A DNA stretch of 37,228 nt from Anaerolineae bacterium (GTDB lineage: Bacteria; Chloroflexota; Anaerolineae; JAADDB01): the NCBI GenBank assembly GCA_015486845.1, contig WFQU01000141.1:1-37228 (forward strand), read 5' to 3'. Below, one piece after another: positions 33,712 through 37,228 of this stretch. Position 1 is the stretch's first letter; every line of letters begins with the position of its first letter. The notes beneath the pieces are model-generated. The model did not search any database. It was not told the DNA's origin and was given only the letters and a program-made list of their open reading frames with translations. The position numbers were made by a program, and so were the translations under genes.

Positions 33712-33747
33712 TTAGAAATTCAGCTTCCGCGAGAAATTGAATTTCTC
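33712..33747 (+). repeat. Degenerate hairpin related to the terminal part of the 5541/11009 elements
   Basis: TTAGAAATTCAGCTTCC and GAGAAATTGAATTTCTC (33731-33747, a perfect odd palindrome) lie a few bases apart. This mimics the double AGAAGTT(C/G)AACTTCT arrangement at 5728-5760 and 11141-11181. It lies about 115 bases before rpsG. Confidence 0.55.
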
Positions 33748-33863
33748 AGATGGTCACTAAGTCGTAGGGGAGGATAACGTCCGAGCTATTTTTTGTGATG
33801 CGAAAGATTGATCATTGGCCGTGTGAGGCCGCGAAGTATTGATTCGAGGGTGAGGAGCAAGGC

Positions 33864-34334
33864 ATGCCGCGACGAAACCGTCCAGCGAAACGGGCTATTG
33901 TGCCCGATAGCAAGTACCAAAGTGAATTAGTTTCTCAGTTGATTAACAGGGTCATGACGAGGGGTAAGAAGAGTCTGGCGCAACGCATCGTTTATGATGC
34001 TATGGATATTGCAGCCGCACGTGCCAAGAAGCCTGCGTTGGATGTTCTGCAGGTAGCGGTGAGAAATGTGACGCCCATTGTGGAAGTAAAGCCGCGCCGT
34101 GTGGGAGGGGCTACGTACCAGGTGCCGGTGGAAGTGCGCAGTGACCGCCGTTTGAGTTTGGCTTTGCGCTGGCTGGTGGGATTCTCCCGGCAGCGCACCG
34201 GCAAGACGATGGCTGAGCGCCTGGCTTCGGAAGTGGTAGACGCCAGTAATGGCGTGGGTGCGACGATCAAAAAGCGTGAAGATACGCACCGCATGGCAGA
34301 AGCCAATAAAGCTTTCTCGCATTATCGTTGGTAG
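33864..34334 (+). CDS. rpsG: Small-subunit ribosomal protein S7 (uS7)
   Basis: This encodes a 156-residue S7 protein, which nucleates assembly of the 30S head by binding the 3' domain of 16S r[15 protein letters not shown], the block [42 protein letters not shown] and the C-terminal [21 protein letters not shown] match the family at normal length. ATG 33864 follows GAGGAG. It follows rpsL by 173 bases and precedes fusA by about 210 bases, the standard str order. Confidence 0.98.
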   Translation: MPRRNRPAKRAIVPDSKYQSELVSQLINRVMTRGKKSLAQRIVYDAMDIAAARAKKPALDVLQVAVRNVTPIVEVKPRRVGGATYQVPVEVRSDRRLSLALRWLVGFSRQRTGKTMAERLASEVVDASNGVGATIKKREDTHRMAEANKAFSHYRW

Positions 34335-34545
34335 GCTGTTGTAAGTCGCACTTTTGAGATAAGCGGAGTTTTTCTCTGCGATTGTAACGGCTTTATAGTT
34401 CTAATGTATAGCTGTTTGGAGATTTTAGAGCCGCGCCTACTTTTCACGCTGAGCCTTCTGAAATTCACTTGACGATTAGGTCGAGTTGTAGGTTCAGGGT
34501 AAAAGGTGGACGTGGCTCTTTTGTGCCATGGAGAAGTGTTACGTG

Positions 34546-36621
34546 ATGGCGGAACCTAAAATGAATATCGATTTGAAAAAGCTTCGTAATATCGGAATTA
34601 TCGCGCATATCGATGCTGGCAAAACAACGACCACTGAGCGCATTCTTTTCTACGCCGGCAGGACGTATCGCTTGGGCAATGTTGATGAAGGCACGACGGT
34701 AACCGATTGGATGGAACAAGAGCGTGAACGGGGGATTACGATTACCTCGGCGGCGATTACCTGTGAATGGCGCGGCAATCGCATCAATATTATCGACACG
34801 CCCGGCCATATTGATTTTACGGCCGAAGTGCAGCGCAGTTTGCGCGTCTTAGACGGCGGCGTGGTCGTGTTCGACGCTGTGGCCGGCGTGGAGCCGCAAT
34901 CCGAAACAGTATGGCGACAGGCTAATCGCTATCACGTGCCGCGCATTAGCTTTGTGAACAAAATGGACCGCATGGGGGCCGATTTCTGGCGCACGGTGGA
35001 GATGATTCGTGTCCGGTTAGGCGCTAATCCACTACCGGTGCAATTACCCATCGGTGCGGAAGATAACTTTCGCGGCATTGTGGACCTCATTGAACGGAAG
35101 GCGTTAATTTTCACGGATGAATTAGGCGCTCACCCTGAACAGGTGGACGTACCGGCGGAAATGGCCGAGGAAGTCGCTCAGCATCGCGATGAGCTGGTGG
35201 CAGCTATTGCCGAGCATGATGATACGTTGATGATGCAATATTTGGAGGGCGAGGAGATTGCGCCGGAAGCGTTGCGCCGCGTGCTTCGCGAATTGACTAT
35301 TTCTGGCACCTATGTCCCCGTGCTCTGTGGCACCGCTTTACGCAATAAGGGGGTACAACCCCTTTTAGACGCTGTCGTGGATTATTTGCCTTCTCCTCTG
35401 GAGGTGCCGCCGGTTACCGGCATCGATCCTAATACGGATGAGACCATCAGTCGCACGCCCGATCCGGACGGGCCGCTGGCAGCGCTGATCTTCAAGATCG
35501 TTGCTGATCCTTATGTGGGGCGCCTGGCTTATGTGCGAGTCTACTCTGGGCGACTGATTAGTGGCTCCACGGTAGAAAACGTGAATAAAAACCGTAAGGA
35601 ACGCATTGGGCGGCTGATGCAGATTTATGCCGATAAACGGCAGGATATTCCCGAAATTGTGGCCGGTGATATTGGTGCCATTATTGGCTTGAAACAGACT
35701 TTTACCGGTGAAACGTTGGCCGATGCCCGCTTGCCCATCTTTTTGGAGAGTATTGATTTCCCAGAGCCGGTGATTTCTGTGGCTGTGGAGCCGAAAACGA
35801 AAGGGGATCAGGAGAAGATGGCCAATGCTTTGCGCCGCCTGGCTGAAGAGGATCCTACTTTCCGCGTGCATACTGATGATCAAACCGGGCAAACTATTAT
35901 TTCTGGCATGGGGGAGTTACACTTAGAAGTGCTGGTGGATCGCATGCGCCGGGAGTTTAATGTGCGTGCCAATGTCGGCCGGCCGCGAGTTTCGTATCGT
36001 GAAACGATTACGAAGCCGGCCCGGGGCGTGGGGCGCTATGTCCGCCAAACCGGTGGGCGCGGCCAATATGGCCATGTCGTGCTGGAGATGGAACCATTGC
36101 CGCCAGGAAGCAGTAACGCGTTCGAAACGCACATTGTCGGTGGCTCGGTGCCCTCCGAGTTCTTCAAAGCCATTGAAAATGGTGCCATGGAGGCGCTGGA
36201 AAGTGGTTTTATCGCCGGCTATCCCGCCGTGTCCATCAAAGCGACTTTGGTGGATGGCTCTTATCACGAAGTGGATTCCTCGGAAATGGCTTTCAAAATT
36301 GCTGCTTCCATGGCTGTGCGCGATGGTTTCAATAAAGGGAAGCCCGTTTTGTTGGAACCCGTAGTGAAGGTGCACATTATCGTGCCGGAACAGTTTTTGG
36401 GTGATGTGATTGGTGATGTCAACGCTCGGCGCGGCCAGGTAGAGGGTTTGGAACCTCAACCAGGTGGCGTTCAAGAGATCGTTGCGATGGTGCCTTTGTC
36501 CGAAATGTTTGGCTATGCGACGACTTTGCGTTCCATGACGCAAGGTCGCGGTACTTTTAGCATGGAGTTCGATCATTATCAGCCTGTTTCGGAAGAGTTG
36601 GCGAAGACGCTAAAATATTAG
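34546..36621 (+). CDS. fusA: Elongation factor G
   Basis: This encodes a 691-residue translational GTPase that drives tRNA-mRNA translocation. GTP-binding motifs are AHIDAGKT (20-27), DTPGH (D84) and NKMD (138-141), and the [20 protein letters not shown] switch region is intact. Domains II to V follow, including [14 protein letters not shown] and the C-terminal [21 protein letters not shown]. Length is typical. I chose ATG 34546 because GGAGAAG lies about 10 bases upstream; ATG 34528 would start at that purine site and add six unconserved residues. It is a single canonical EF-G in the str cluster. Confidence 0.97.
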   Translation: MAEPKMNIDLKKLRNIGIIAHIDAGKTTTTERILFYAGRTYRLGNVDEGTTVTDWMEQERERGITITSAAITCEWRGNRINIIDTPGHIDFTAEVQRSLRVLDGGVVVFDAVAGVEPQSETVWRQANRYHVPRISFVNKMDRMGADFWRTVEMIRVRLGANPLPVQLPIGAEDNFRGIVDLIERKALIFTDELGAHPEQVDVPAEMAEEVAQHRDELVAAIAEHDDTLMMQYLEGEEIAPEALRRVLRELTISGTYVPVLCGTALRNKGVQPLLDAVVDYLPSPLEVPPVTGIDPNTDETISRTPDPDGPLAALIFKIVADPYVGRLAYVRVYSGRLISGSTVENVNKNRKERIGRLMQIYADKRQDIPEIVAGDIGAIIGLKQTFTGETLADARLPIFLESIDFPEPVISVAVEPKTKGDQEKMANALRRLAEEDPTFRVHTDDQTGQTIISGMGELHLEVLVDRMRREFNVRANVGRPRVSYRETITKPARGVGRYVRQTGGRGQYGHVVLEMEPLPPGSSNAFETHIVGGSVPSEFFKAIENGAMEALESGFIAGYPAVSIKATLVDGSYHEVDSSEMAFKIAASMAVRDGFNKGKPVLLEPVVKVHIIVPEQFLGDVIGDVNARRGQVEGLEPQPGGVQEIVAMVPLSEMFGYATTLRSMTQGRGTFSMEFDHYQPVSEELAKTLKY

Positions 36622-37077
36622 TGGGCCAGGTAATTACTCGGCCTTTCCAACAATAGCGTGCCAATTTTCGTAAATTCTTTCCGGTTTGCTTGTCAGGCAT
36701 CGGCTGGGTAGTCAATGGGCAAACAGCTATTCAACTTAGCTCGTCTGGCGATTGGGAATTGCTGTGATCGTTGCAAAACTTACCTGCGCAGGTGGCAGGC
36801 CAATCTCCGAAGAGAAATTTGCAGACGTTGTTGTAACGTATAGTTGCTGAACTGAATAGTTACCAGGACAAGTTGCGCGCTGTATTCAGTCGGTCTAAAT
36901 TTGCCAAGAGCGTCTGAATGGGTATACTAAGAGGGTTTCTGTCTAAATTCGGACTTTCTGTACGGAATGTGTAGACATGATCATCCACAGTGACAGGGCG
37001 CTGCGGTGAGTAACCTGGAGCGTCTTTTCATTTGTCTGGATGAGGTTATTATGCTAACGAAAGGAGTGAGACGTTAG
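36622..37077. other. Gap between fusA and tuf
   Basis: No gene or tRNA is recognised. The stretch contains a perfect 12-bp palindrome ACCTGCGCAGGT (36782-36793) and the tuf promoter at 36901-36928. The leader between promoter and tuf is about 145 bases. Confidence 0.5.
36901..36928 (+). promoter_or_regulatory. Promoter before tuf
   Basis: TTGCCA (36901-36906) is followed after 16 bases by TATACT (36923-36928). It would give EF-Tu its own strong transcript in addition to read-through from fusA. Confidence 0.6.
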
Positions 37078-37228
37078 ATGGCCAAGAAAGTTTATCATCG
37101 GACGAAGCCCCATGTAAACGTGGGGACGATTGGGCACATCGATCACGGCAAGACGACGCTAACGGCGGCGATCACGAAAGTTTTGGCCTTGAAAGGGTGG
37201 GCGGATTTTGCGCCCTTTGAAGAGATTG
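37078..37228 (+). CDS. tuf: Elongation factor Tu, N-terminal part (cut by window end)
   Basis: The first 50 codons of EF-Tu are present: [20 protein letters not shown], then the G1 loop [10 protein letters not shown], then [13 protein letters not shown]-Tu carries aminoacyl-tRNA to the ribosome. ATG 37078 follows AAAGGAG (37060-37066) by 11 bases. The sequence runs off the window in frame, so nothing can be said about the rest. Confidence 0.95.
   Translation, partial: MAKKVYHRTKPHVNVGTIGHIDHGKTTLTAAITKVLALKGWADFAPFEEI

Noticed and set aside
36622-36900. tRNA or small protein gene between fusA and tuf
   Set aside because: No cloverleaf with T-arm and acceptor stem was found, and no open frame has a ribosome binding site.

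Overview
The window reads as a chromosomal piece of a bacterium that is most likely a member of the Chloroflexota (Anaerolineae/Caldilineae-like). The basis is a rpoB-rpoC-rpsL-rpsG-fusA-tuf order with a Gram-positive-type S12, lineage-style insertions in RpoB and RpoC, Thr/Pro-rich surface stalks, a methylmalonyl-CoA epimerase, and many REP-like intergenic hairpins. This placement is an inference from style, not from a search.

Layout. 1-505: no gene seen. 506-1862: universal stress protein overlapping a formate/nitrite-type channel. 2248-5209: a strong promoter carrying two tandem Fur/PerR-type 7-1-7 operators, a PerR-like regulator, and an overlapping P1B-4-type metal ATPase with SPC and HEGST motifs. 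This looks like a self-regulated metal efflux unit, possibly for iron. 5210-5789: repeat-rich intergenic DNA. 5790-10811: hotdog thioesterase, methylmalonyl-CoA epimerase, phosphohexomutase and a Lon-like protease. 11210-11575: RsfS, preceded by a second copy of the repeat element found before the thioesterase.

11577-18897 is the most interesting region. A consensus promoter, a cobalamin riboswitch and a perfect intrinsic terminator precede six same-strand genes. The first encodes a secreted alpha/alpha-barrel (squalene-cyclase/prenyltransferase-repeat) protein resembling the alpha domain of animal intrinsic factor and transcobalamin. The next two encode secreted paralogues resembling the transcobalamin beta domain (DUF4430-like): one ends in a PEP-CTERM-like sorting signal, the other has a long Thr/Pro stalk, an Ig-like domain and a C-terminal membrane anchor. 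The last three encode a complete ECF transporter (T, a fused double ATPase, and S), with overlapping or abutting reading frames. I interpret this as a split, surface-displayed, transcobalamin-like B12 capture system feeding an ECF importer.

18898-20371 holds a PIN/AbrB toxin-antitoxin pair on the minus strand, set among REP-like hairpins whose stems differ between copies but remain paired. 20372-23969: a ThiF/MoeB-like E1 enzyme and a TPR-SLT lytic transglycosylase lipoprotein. 24043-37228: the transcription and translation block rpoB, rpoC, rpsL, rpsG, fusA and the first 50 codons of tuf, with good promoters before rpoB, rpsL and tuf.
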